From: Mikania micrantha
Taxonomy: Eukaryota > Streptophyta > Magnoliopsida > Asterales > Asteraceae
Direction of reading: 5' to 3'
DNA: 64,000 nt
Assembly: GCA_009363875.1 (NCBI GenBank)
Contig: CM018692.1
Coordinates: 4,675,862-4,739,861, forward strand
The translations under genes were made by a program, and so were the position numbers. How positions within the stretch are numbered: the first letter of the stretch is position 1; each line of letters begins with the position of its first letter. Positions 11,132 through 20,755 of the stretch are shown in pieces. The notes under the pieces are model-generated. The model searched no databases and was not told the origin of the DNA. It saw only the letters and a list, made by a program, of their open reading frames with translations.

Positions 11132-13741
11132 TCAACTTGGAGTGACCGTAGTAAATAAATGTGGGTACTTAAGCTTCATCTGATCTTCCCTTTCCCATGT
11201 GAATTCTGGACCCCGCTTCGATTCCCAACGTACTTTGACAATTGGAATTCTACTGCGTTTGAGCTGTTTAATCTCGCGATCCATTATCTCCACTGGTTTT
11301 TCAACAAAGTGCATGGTATCATCGATGCAGATGTCATCGAGTGGTACCTGAAGATCCTGATCAGCTAAGCACTTTCTTAGATTGGACACGTGAAACGTCG
11401 GATGCACATTACTAAGTTCTGGAGGAAGTTCCAATTTGTAAGCAACCTTCCCGATCCGTTCAAGGATCTTAAAAGGGCCAACGTATCGTGGAGCAAGCTT
11501 CCCCTTCTTCCCAAATCGAACAACGCCCTTCCAAGGCGACACTTTAAGCAATACCATATCTCCCACTTCAAACTCCAAAGGTTTTCTTCGTTTATCCGCG
11601 TAGCTTTTCTGTCGACTGCGAGCAGCTAACAGATTGTCACGGATCTGGCGGATCTTGTCAGTCGTTTCCTGAATAATCTCAGGACCAGTGATCTGCGAAT
11701 CGCCGACTTCGGTCCAACAAATAGGTGACCGACATTTCCTGCCATAAAGAGCTTCGAACGGCGCCATACCAATGCTCGCGTGATAACTGTTGTTATACGA
11801 GAACTCAACCAATGGTAGATGGCTATCCCAATTGCCACCAAAATCGATGACACAAGCTCTTAACATATCTTCCAATGTCTGAATCGTTCGCTCCGTTTGA
11901 CCATCCGTTTGAGGATGATAAGCAGTGCTAAGATCCAGTCTTGTTCCAAATGCTTCGTGAAGTGATTCCCAAAACCGTGCCGTGAAACGAGCATCACGGT
12001 CCGATATTATGCTTAAGGGAATACCATGTCGACTAATGATCTCATCAATGTAGATACGAGCTAACTTCCGCACAGGGTAAGTTTCGCGTATCGGTAAGAA
12101 ATGAGCCGACTTGGTTAATCTATCAACAATCACCCAGATACTATCTTTACCGTTCGTGGTACGTGGGAGCTTAGTAATGAAATCCATGGAGATATTCTCC
12201 CACTTCCACATAGGTATTTCTGGTTGTAATAACAATCCTGAAGGTCGCTGATGTTCTGCCTTGACTTTAGCACAGTTAAGGCACTTAGACACATACTCAG
12301 CAATATCCTTCTTCATTCCAGGCCACCAGTACAAGGCCCTGAGGTCTTGATACATCTTATCAGCACCTGGATGGATTGAATAACGAGACTTATGAGCTTC
12401 ATCCATAATCACCATCCTGAGATCACCCCGGTTCGGTATCCACAACCGATTCAAATAATACATCAAACCATCATCCTTAGTTTCCAATAAAATTTCAGCC
12501 CCACAAGACATCTCATTTTTCAAGTTATCTTGAGCTAACGAGTGTTGTTGGGCTGTGAGAACATCATTACGGAGATTAGTGTGCACTCGGACACTATGAA
12601 TCTGAACTTGACTTTTGCGACTAAGCGCATCTGCTACTACATTCGCTTTACCAGGATGGTAGCGAATTTCACAGTCATAATCATTCAACAGTTCAACCCA
12701 TCTCCGTTGTCTCATGTTGAGCTCTTTCTGATTCAAAATATGTTGCAAACTTTTGTGATCAGTAAAGACTACACACTTCGTGCCATAAAGATAATGTCTC
12801 CATATCTTCAAAGCAAACACGACTGCACCAAGTTCCAAGTCGTGTGTAGTGTAGTTCTTCTCGTGAATCTTCAACTGTCTTGATGCATAAGCCACAACCT
12901 TTCCTCGTTGCATGAGAACACAACCGAGACCTAGGTTGGATGCATCACAATAAACCACAAAATCATCATTTCCATCAGGCAATGTCAAGACAGGAGCATC
13001 ACAAAGTTTCTGCTTCAAAGTCTGAAATGCCTCTTCTTGCTTTGGTCCCCACTCGTATGGCCTATTTTTCTGAGTCAAAGCAGTGAGAGGGACAGCAATT
13101 CTGGAGAAGTTCGATATAAACCGCCGATAGTAACCGGCAAGTCCAAGGAACGATCGAATCTCCGTCGGTGTCTTCGGTGTACTCCAATTCTTCACAGCAT
13201 CAATCTTTGCAGGATCCACGTGAACACCGTATTCGTTGACTATGTGTCCCAAGAATTGAACTTCCTTAAGCCAAAATTCACATTTAGAGAATTTGGCATA
13301 CAGTCGCTCCTCTCTTAGGATCTCCAAAACCAACTTAAGGTGTTTCTCGTGTTCTTCTTTAGTCTTTGAGTAGATCAGAATATCATCAATGAATACAATC
13401 ACAAATTTATCCAAGTATGGCCTGCAAACACGGTTCATGAGGTCCATGAAAACCGCAGGTGCATTTGTAAGGCCGAAAGGCATTACCAGAAATTCATAGT
13501 GGCCATATCTTGTTCTAAAAGCTGTCTTGGGAATATCATCATCATGTACGCGAAGCTGATGATACCCAGACCTAAGATCGATCTTTGAAAACCATGCCGA
13601 GCCCTGAAGCTGATCGAAGAGATCATCGATGCGCGGCAGTGGATATCGATTCTTAATTGTGAGTTTGTTCAATTCGCGGTAATCGATGCACATTCGGAAT
13701 GACCCGTCCTTTTCTTGACAAACAAGACCGGTGCACCCCAT
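11132..13741 (-). CDS. Tekay pol: reverse transcriptase, RNase H, integrase, chromodomain (displaced from gag by a frameshift)
   Basis: This 869-residue frame supplies replication and integration enzymes for the retrotransposon. Reverse transcriptase comes first: MCIDYRELN near residue 17 and the catalytic FIDDILIYS near residue 117. RNase H follows, with YCDASNLGLG near 265. Integrase has the zinc-binding region from HPGADK near 455 to CLNCAKVK. Its core carries MDFITKLP near 518, the second acidic residue in SDRDARF near 580 and the usual YHPQTDGQTER block. The C-terminus (VEIMDREIK, then EFTWEREDQMKLKYPHLF) fits the chromodomain of Tekay chromoviruses, which directs integration to marked chromatin. 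The first Met lies inside the reverse transcriptase, so this is not a separate gene: the natural polyprotein starts at 15693 and the frame is broken near 13710. The 5' codons overlap the gag frame and are not translated in this phase until after the break. Confidence 0.92.
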   Translation of the reverse strand: MGCTGLVCQEKDGSFRMCIDYRELNKLTIKNRYPLPRIDDLFDQLQGSAWFSKIDLRSGYHQLRVHDDDIPKTAFRTRYGHYEFLVMPFGLTNAPAVFMDLMNRVCRPYLDKFVIVFIDDILIYSKTKEEHEKHLKLVLEILREERLYAKFSKCEFWLKEVQFLGHIVNEYGVHVDPAKIDAVKNWSTPKTPTEIRSFLGLAGYYRRFISNFSRIAVPLTALTQKNRPYEWGPKQEEAFQTLKQKLCDAPVLTLPDGNDDFVVYCDASNLGLGCVLMQRGKVVAYASRQLKIHEKNYTTHDLELGAVVFALKIWRHYLYGTKCVVFTDHKSLQHILNQKELNMRQRRWVELLNDYDCEIRYHPGKANVVADALSRKSQVQIHSVRVHTNLRNDVLTAQQHSLAQDNLKNEMSCGAEILLETKDDGLMYYLNRLWIPNRGDLRMVIMDEAHKSRYSIHPGADKMYQDLRALYWWPGMKKDIAEYVSKCLNCAKVKAEHQRPSGLLLQPEIPMWKWENISMDFITKLPRTTNGKDSIWVIVDRLTKSAHFLPIRETYPVRKLARIYIDEIISRHGIPLSIISDRDARFTARFWESLHEAFGTRLDLSTAYHPQTDGQTERTIQTLEDMLRACVIDFGGNWDSHLPLVEFSYNNSYHASIGMAPFEALYGRKCRSPICWTEVGDSQITGPEIIQETTDKIRQIRDNLLAARSRQKSYADKRRKPLEFEVGDMVLLKVSPWKGVVRFGKKGKLAPRYVGPFKILERIGKVAYKLELPPELSNVHPTFHVSNLRKCLADQDLQVPLDDICIDDTMHFVEKPVEIMDREIKQLKRSRIPIVKVRWESKRGPEFTWEREDQMKLKYPHLFTTVTPS

Positions 13742-15693
13742 GGCGAATGGCTCGGGCGAATAAATCCTTTATCGGTAAGTTCTTGTAGCTGACTCGCCAA
13801 TTCTTGCAACTCCGAAGGCGCAAGTCTATAAGGAGCTTTGGCGACTGGGTTCGCACCAGGTACTAAGTCGATCCGGAACTCAACTTGACGTTCTGGTGGA
13901 AGACCCGGTAAATCGTCTGGAAAAACTTCTGGAAAATCTCGTATCACCGGAACATCTTCAATTCTCTTTTCTTTCTCTTTCTTCTCCACAATGTGTGCTA
14001 AGAAGGCTATACATTTCTTCCTAAGGTACTTGTGTGCTTTAGTGCAAGACATCAGCTTAAGACCTTTACTAGCAGTTTCTCCAAATATTCTCAAAGTTTC
14101 ACCCGAAGGTAAAGGAATACGAATATATTTCTCATGACAAACAATCTCCGCTCTGTGGGTGGCTAACCAATCCATGCCTATGATAACATCGAAGCTACCA
14201 AGATGCATAGGTATGAGATCAATTGGGAAAACGTGATCATTTAAGTTCACCGTACATCCAACGATAATAGTGTCAATATCAATAGTGTTTCCGTCAGCCA
14301 CTTCCACATTGAACGGTTTCTCTAAGTATGTACGTGTTCTACCAAGCAAGCATTCAAAATCATATGAAACGAAACTCCTATCGGCACCAGAATCAAATAA
14401 GACAGATGCATAAGAGTTGTTGATCAGAAATGTACCGTTGACCACATCCTGGTTGGCTTGAGCAGCTGGAGCATTCAGTTGAAAAGCCCGGCCTCTTGCC
14501 ACCCTTTGATTATTCCCGGTCAACTTTGGGCATTGATTCCTGAAGTGACCCACTTCACCACACTCATAACAGGCTCTTGCCTGTGCCTGAGGTACCTGGC
14601 GAACGGGTACAGCTGGTATAGGTTGTGCATGAGGAGCAGGCAGTGCAAGCGGTGCTTGTTGCATCCTTTGTGCTTGCGGTGCACTCCGACAGACATTAGC
14701 AAAATGACCAAACTTGCCGCAGTTGTTGCAGACGCGACAAGGCAAGTTCGGTGCGTGATGATAACGGCAGGTATTACACTGAGGAGTGTTCCCAGTGAAA
14801 TTCCTGGCAGTTGAGTTGCTGGATGACTGCTGCGCAGACTTAGCAGCAGGAGCAGTGACCATAAAGTTTCTGGTCTTTCTCTTCTTGTTGCTGCTTTTGG
14901 ATGAACTAGCAGCTTCAGACTTGACTTCAGTTTTGACTTCCTTTGTAGCAGTCTTGGTGTCAGTCTTCTTGTATCCTTTCCGAGTAAGTGTTCCATTCTT
15001 CACGTGATTATCAGTAAGAGTTGCAGATAATCGGATTGCAGCCTCAAGTGTCTTGGGATTGCTCCCGTAGACTGTATCCTGAATCTGTACCGGCAGTCCG
15101 CCGATATATTTCTCAATCGCCCTTTCCAAGGGTGTCACCAAGTGAGGTACCAGCAAGCTATACTCATGAAACTGAGTATTGTAGATGACATTCTCTCCGC
15201 TATCCTGCTTGAGTTCCCAGAACTCAGCCTCCAGTTTCCTCATCTCGCTTCTAGGACAGAATTCAGTGGTCATCAGAGTCTTGACCTCTGTCCATGTCAG
15301 TGCTAAGGCAGCATCCACTCCCCTAGTTCGCTTTTCCCCATTCCACCAAGTCAGTGCTCTCTTTTGGAAAACACTGGTGGCATAGCGAACTTTCAGATTC
15401 TCAGGGCATTCGCTGTTGATGAAGGTGTTCTCCATACTCTCAAACCACTGCAGCAGACCAGTGGCTGATTCAGCACCCGTAAATTTCAGGGGATTACAGG
15501 AATTGAAGTGTTTGAATGTGCAAGTTGTCTGGTTTGCACCACCTCTGTTCTGGTTAGCATTCTGGTTAGCCTGAGTCAGTTGACTAACCAATCCAGAAAT
15601 AAGTGTGGCTAACTCTTGTATGCCGGAGTTGGCATTACTGTTGTTAGTCTCCCCATTGTTCGAGTCATCTTCGTTGTGACGGCGAGGCGGCAT
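13669..15693 (-). CDS. Tekay gag-protease with the start of reverse transcriptase
   Basis: This 674-residue frame begins MPPRRHNEDDS. It encodes the capsid/nucleocapsid precursor and the aspartic protease that processes it. The capsid domain spans roughly residues 65-210 (LLQWFESMENTF, LTWWNG). A Lys/Ser-rich linker follows. Three cysteine motifs come next: CNTCRYHHAPNLPC, then two CCHC knuckles, CNNCGKFGHFANVC near 325 and CYECGEVGHFRNQC near 380. The protease active site is VLFDSGADRSF near 434. The frame enters reverse transcriptase (SHSPWGAPVLFVKK) and terminates about 15 codons later, because an A-run there (T-run 13710-13713 on the plus strand) is one base short for continuity with the pol frame. 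Plant Tekay elements normally encode gag-pol as one polyprotein, so this copy would make Gag and protease but no full Pol. Confidence 0.92.
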   Translation of the reverse strand: MPPRRHNEDDSNNGETNNSNANSGIQELATLISGLVSQLTQANQNANQNRGGANQTTCTFKHFNSCNPLKFTGAESATGLLQWFESMENTFINSECPENLKVRYATSVFQKRALTWWNGEKRTRGVDAALALTWTEVKTLMTTEFCPRSEMRKLEAEFWELKQDSGENVIYNTQFHEYSLLVPHLVTPLERAIEKYIGGLPVQIQDTVYGSNPKTLEAAIRLSATLTDNHVKNGTLTRKGYKKTDTKTATKEVKTEVKSEAASSSKSSNKKRKTRNFMVTAPAAKSAQQSSSNSTARNFTGNTPQCNTCRYHHAPNLPCRVCNNCGKFGHFANVCRSAPQAQRMQQAPLALPAPHAQPIPAVPVRQVPQAQARACYECGEVGHFRNQCPKLTGNNQRVARGRAFQLNAPAAQANQDVVNGTFLINNSYASVLFDSGADRSFVSYDFECLLGRTRTYLEKPFNVEVADGNTIDIDTIIVGCTVNLNDHVFPIDLIPMHLGSFDVIIGMDWLATHRAEIVCHEKYIRIPLPSGETLRIFGETASKGLKLMSCTKAHKYLRKKCIAFLAHIVEKKEKEKRIEDVPVIRDFPEVFPDDLPGLPPERQVEFRIDLVPGANPVAKAPYRLAPSELQELASQLQELTDKGFIRPSHSPWGAPVLFVKKRTGHSECASITAN

Positions 15694-15944
15694 GTTTCTG
15701 AAGGAAATAGAAACATGTTACTACCGTTTACAACGTAAGTCACACAAACAATGTTTAAATGAGTTCATTAGACAATTAGGATTACATATAGGAACTATAT
15801 TTATCTCCTATCTGTCATTAAACTCAGAATGTGCATAATTCCCTATTATTTTTCTAAGTGTCCTAGTCGGTCATAACTAGTGTTAACTAACTATTTCCTA
15901 GGTCCTATACATTCTTCACTCTATACTAACACTGACAACCTCCC

Positions 15945-16035
15945 AATGCAATGCAACAAGCTTATATATAGGGCATATGCAGAGGTAGATCGCAATCTCC
16001 CCTACACCGTCCCACCACCGTTCCATTGCACCACG
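15945..16035 (-). other. Structured 90-bp unit, leader copy 1
   Basis: Flanking arms TGCAATGCAAC and GTTCCATTGCA pair at 10 of 11 positions. The inner stem is AGAT-TGCG-ATCT in the coding direction, a compensatory variant of the CAGT-TGCG-ACTG stem in the other Tekay copies. Confidence 0.6.
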
Positions 16036-16668
16036 ATTATGCCCTTGCTAGGGTGTAGAGTGTGTCATGTATTTCACCATAAATCTCACTTCACAAACCT
16101 TATCCTTAGTAGGATAATTTTGAGTGAAGTGATCTCTAGTTCCCTTGGACAGTTAGGTTTGCTTAATGTCTAAGTTCACCTGACATGTAGGCTTGCCTAT
16201 TTCTAAGTTCACCTAATGTCTAAGTTCACCTGACATTAAGTTTCCCCCAATTGTCTAAGTTCACTAAAATCCATGTCAATCCCAATGTCAAACTCATCAA
16301 TGAGGGTTCATATCATCACAAAGTGCTCTTATTGTCACTAAGTGTTTATATCCTCCCTATAGTTTTATTCTAATTAAGTGTCCATACCACCACTAAGTGT
16401 TAGTATCATCACTATGCGTTTATATTATCATCAAGTGTCTATATCATCACCCAAGTCCATATTCCATCACTAATCGCTCATATCGTTCATTAATCCTATG
16501 CACCCTACGTGTCCAATCCGTATGTTTTTATAAGTGAATTTATAAGTGTTTATCCAGTGTGATCATCCAAAGTGGCAATCCAAACCAACCTTAACCAACA
16601 GACCATCAACATCCATCTCACAATAATTCCTAGTAATATCCTAAGTTCCTGACACTGACAGACCCCCA

Positions 16669-16760
16669 ATATACTACAAATGGTATATGTATAGGGCATA
16701 TGTAGGGGTCAGTCGCAACTGCCCCAGCCACCGTCCCACCACCTTTGTAGTATACCACGA
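16669..16760 (-). other. Structured 90-bp unit, leader copy 2
   Basis: Flanking arms TATACTACAAA and TTTGTAGTATA are perfectly complementary over 11 bp. The inner stem GGGGCAGT-TGCG-ACTGACCCC replaces an A-T pair of the LTR copy with G-C. The preceding ACTGACA box and following TGTCCTTG box are shared with other copies. Confidence 0.65.
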
Positions 16761-16890
16761 GTGTGTCCTTGTCTAGAGTTTATAGATAACACAAATAATT
16801 CCTAAAGCAGATAATTCCTAAGCATTTAATTTCTTAAACAGGTAATTTCCCAAACGGGTAGTTCCCACATTCTTCAATACTGACATCCAC

Positions 16891-16983
16891 CCAATGTACC
16901 GTAAATGGTATATATATAGGGCATATGTAAGGGTCAGTCGCAACTGCCCTAGCCAACGTCCCACCACCTTTACGATACACCAC
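16891..16983 (-). other. Structured 90-bp unit, leader copy 3
   Basis: Flanking arms GTACCGTAAA and TTTACGATAC pair at 9 of 10 positions, and their sequence differs from the other copies. The core is nearly identical to the LTR copy. Confidence 0.65.
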
Positions 16984-17204
16984 GTGCATGTCCTTATCGA
17001 ATCATTAGGGCACACGTAAGCAAGAAATTTATAAGCAGCATACATATATCAGATGTATAACAGGAGTTCAGTTAACATGTAATAAACACATAGGCATGAA
17101 ATCCTGAATATACTAACTAGTGTATGAAATTACTTCATACTAGGGTATCCTACGGTTATAGACTAGGTCAACCATTTCTAGTAACCTAATTCCCTATAAC
17201 CCAG

Positions 17205-17216
17205 GCTCTGATACCA
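17205..17216 (-). other. Primer-binding site (initiator Met tRNA)
   Basis: On the minus strand the site reads TGGTATCAGAGC, complementary to the 3' end of plant initiator-Met tRNA. It lies 3 bp after the 5' LTR end at 17220, the standard geometry for plant Ty3/gypsy chromoviruses. Confidence 0.95.
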
Positions 17217-17219
17217 ATC

Positions 17220-20200
17220 TGTAACACCCCGACCGACGGCGGAATCATCGGGATGCCACGAGGGATATGTAGATTGTTCAAAAGCTCGTGGGCATCTAAA
17301 TCAAATCATCATATATCATTTAATCAACCACAATAATTACACAAAAATCATGTTCATCATGAATCAAGTACGTCAAATACACAAAAGATTTAGTTAAACT
17401 AACTAAACTCTAGTCGCCAGAAATTTAGTTAATTAACTAAGTCCAAGATCCTATATGATGATGATGTCCAAAATAGAAGAGATCCTCTCTTCATTCCTAC
17501 TTGTCTCCATCACCTGAAACATGTAAGAAATCAAGTGTCAACTACAAAAGTAGTTGGTGAGTAATCATAAGTTTTTATATTTAAAAATGTTTTAGTAAAA
17601 TGAGTTTGAAAGTTTATGCTTAAAATGGTTTTATAAAATGCTTTGTTTAAAACGAGTATAAAACTTATGATCTTCTTGAGAAAATCCATATGAATACCTG
17701 TATGAGATAATCCAACACACATCCACCAATTCAACAACCAAACATATATACAATCACATAACCACATAACCAAATCAGTCATAGTCAATCACAATTAATC
17801 ATAATCAAATATAGATAATCAATCCACAACAAATCAACCAATCTCATCAATCATATTCTCAAATAATGTTCGTGACTATACATGATCATTTTGTAATTAA
17901 CATAAGTTAAATACATGATTCATGGAGTGGTCGCTAACCACGTGACAATACATGAAGTCAAAGCAATTAACCGAAGTCAAAGGCAATACTTCACGGATGT
18001 GGAAATCATCCACGTGACAATACATGAAGTCAAAACAATTAACCGAAGTTAAAAGTAATGATTTCACGGAGTATGAGACAATACATGTAATCTTTGTTAT
18101 TGACCGAAGTCAATGACAATATTTACACGGATGTATAACAATCAGTAATAACCCATAATTAATAATAATTCAATATTGTGAATATCATATTGATAAACAG
18201 GTATTAGCCTTGAGTTATCAAAATGATATTTGAATCGGTATACATGTTTCACCTCCGAGTTTTAAAACTAAAACAGTTTAAAGAAAAGGGAGGTTATGAG
18301 AACTCACCTGAAGTCCTTAGAATGTGTGTTCTCGTGTTATGCGCGCTCGCGTATGTAACTCAAACCAATTCAAGGATCTGTAGTTATTGAGCATTTATGT
18401 TCGTGAGTATGAGTATTTAATCGTCATTACATGACCGTACGTGTTTATCTTTAAACTCCCAAGTATCCATTAACCTAGTTACTATCTAAGTTAAAGTGTT
18501 ACCCTTAGAATTCTATTATTTATCATCTCATAAGGATAATTCAAAGTCATTAGTGTTAATTATTATAAATATGATGATCTTTTAAATTAATATATCAATG
18601 TCATGTAAGTTGTAAGGCTTAATCCCTTATAAACTTACACATACTCATTTGTAGTTGCATGCATGCATGATCATGTCTTTCCACCACAATTTACGTTGTC
18701 CTTACTTAATTTAAAACCTTAACGAATTACCTTTAGTATTTCAATTCAAATTTCTCATTTTACATATGTTCTCATAAATAAATCTATGTTTTTAACACAA
18801 AAGGTGGTATCCATGATTACCAATGCATGCATGGTTTTATACACGTATATATATATATGTGATCATGTTCTTTACTCATCCTTAATCCCTTAATTAAGAG
18901 AGTTATAATTTTTCGTCCCCCATGGGCAGCGAACCTTTTTAACTTAAGCCATAGGTTCGGCTGATGCAATAACAAGGGTTCGTGAAGGTCTGTTATGCCT
19001 AAGGTTCGGCTCCTTCAACACTTCGGCCAAGGGTTCGCTGCATGTATGTTTACATCATAGGCTCGTGGCTAAAGGAGGAAAAGGGGTTCGGCTGCCGAAG
19101 CCATTGGTTCGCCATCCCTGATGGTTCGTGGGTCACTAGGGTTCGTCCGAGACATGTAAGGCTCGACATGCAGATTTGTTGGCGCAGGGCTCGTCTGATT
19201 AGGGTTCGGCCAGACCAGATGGTTCGTCCAAGGGTTCGGGGTGGCCCAAGGGTTCGGCCAGCTGAAGAGGGTTCGGCTCCCTGTGTCCAGCCCCCATGAT
19301 GGTTCGCACAACAGCAACCACCCACGAACCTGTGGGTTTTGGGCTGTTCATCATCATCAACCTTGCGTCTCTGGTCTAGTAGGTCTCTCCCATAGCTTCC
19401 ATTGATCTATACTAACTCGGTTTAACAATCTACAACTCTAAATCCGGTTAAAACATAAACCGATCCTAAGCTATGTGACTAACAACAAAACCGCAAGTAT
19501 AACAGCAGATTTACCTCAATCCAACGGTCGAATGTGAGATTTCTTAGTATGTTCTTGTTCCTCTCGATCACACGAACGCGTGGGCGCCAAGACCTCGTGA
19601 TTTCGTTGGGTAACGAAGGAGATATCGTAGAGAGAAGTTTTAGAGAGAGAAAGTGGCGTGGGTTTTATGTTTAGTGAGAGAAATGAAAGAGTAAAAAATG
19701 AGGAGGAAGAAGGTTCTTCCTTCCTTATATCGCGTATCCTTCCCGCGTACCCGATCTCGTTTATATCGCGATAAAACATAATAAATGCTCGGTTTTCTCG
19801 TAACATAATTTAAAACCATAAATCATTTTAAATAAATTAGTTTTGCTTAAATCAAATAAGTTTAAATAAATTGTTTCGAAATATAAATTCCGTTTCTTTT
19901 TCGTTAAATAATTATTTAAATAATTTAATTTATTCGAAAACATTTTAGGTTGTGATTCCTAATAAACGTTTTTTTTATACAACATTTATTAAATTAATAT
20001 CGTTTGATATTATTTAATTATCTCGTCGAAACGCGTTACTCGCGTACGTATTCGTAAAGATCGTCACCTTTGCGAATCCAACGCTCGTATCGTATTTCGA
20101 TTCGATTTATGATTTATTGAATATCGTTTCAGAAAATCCTTCTTAATAATTATATTCGTGTGAATCGTCACCCACGCGAATACATTTATTAAGTTAACAT

Positions 20201-20750
20201 TTCTGAATTAATATTCGCGTTTAAATAGTGTCCGAATCCTCACATCGCGTAATTAAATTCCCATCATTATTAAATTTAATATTATCATTTCCCAAACCAA
20301 AACCCACTAAACCCTAGTCACTGACACATCCATGATAAACCGAAATATGCATATATATAGGGCATATGTAAGGGTCAGTCGCAACTGCCCTAGCCACCGT
20401 CCCACCGCTATTTCGATAAACCATGACCATGGGTCCTTGACTACGTTTAGTAACCAGACTCAAACAAACTCCCAATTCCATCTCAATCCATTCTCAGACC
20501 AATAATCCATCATTATCAGTGATAAGTAACCGCGATAAACACTACGGGTCTGTTTAGTTGAATTACAACTAAACTTCCCGTGGTTTACGCGTATAATAAA
20601 TTATAATCATGTATACCAGTAACAGTGATAATATCAGTAATGTCAATCAAAAATTTCATAATCATTAAAAATTAATAAATCTCCGGTCATAACAGTGCAT
20701 TCGTACGGATGTACGAACGTACGGACAACCGAAAGTACAGTGATGTTACA
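17220..20750 (-). repeat. 5' LTR of the Tekay-type element (3531 bp)
   Basis: This copy carries the promoter for the retrotransposon transcript. Compared by eye with 7569-11097 it differs at about four positions: a C/T near 17712, an inserted T near 18690, a G/A near 18835 and an inserted C near 19744. A structured 90-bp unit lies at 20334-20422 and the GGGTTCGGC-rich island at about 18910-19332. Confidence 0.95.
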
Positions 20751-20755
20751 CACAC

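Larger units (their letters stand above)
15694..17204 (-). promoter_or_regulatory. Long untranslated leader of the Tekay-type element
   Basis: About 1.5 kb between primer-binding site and gag start, without significant open frames. It holds three copies of the structured 90-bp unit (15945-16035, 16669-16760, 16891-16983). It also has CTAAGTTCACCTGACAT-type tandem words (16160-16265) and loosely repeated TATCATCACTAAGTGT words (16320-16500). A leader this repetitive is a candidate for packaging, translation or dimerisation signals; that is inference. Confidence 0.7.
7569..20750 (-). mobile_element. Complete, young Tekay-type (chromovirus, Ty3/gypsy) LTR retrotransposon
   Basis: The element is 13.2 kb, coded on the minus strand, with LTRs at 17220-20750 (5') and 7569-11097 (3'). 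The primer-binding site lies at 17205-17216, a leader of about 1.5 kb at 15694-17204, gag-protease and pol frames at 11132-15693, and a polypurine tract at 11098-11110. Target duplications are CACAC/CACAC. Lineage is inferred from a C-terminal chromodomain-like region, very long LTRs and the GACGAAATTTC signature between the pol stop and the polypurine tract, all known for Tekay/Del elements. By eye the LTRs differ at about four positions, so insertion is recent. The only coding defect seen is a 1-base frameshift in reverse transcriptase at about 13710-13713. Confidence 0.93.

Noticed and set aside
13669..13741. Programmed ribosomal frameshift between gag-protease and pol
   Set aside because: The phase change lies inside the reverse transcriptase domain, with no canonical slippery heptamer seen; plant Tekay elements normally have a single frame. 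A mutation or read error is more likely.
5416..20422. Hammerhead or other known self-cleaving ribozyme in the 90-bp unit
   Set aside because: I find no CTGATGA...GAAA hammerhead core and no match to other ribozyme consensus sequences I know, so the unit is reported as an unknown structure.
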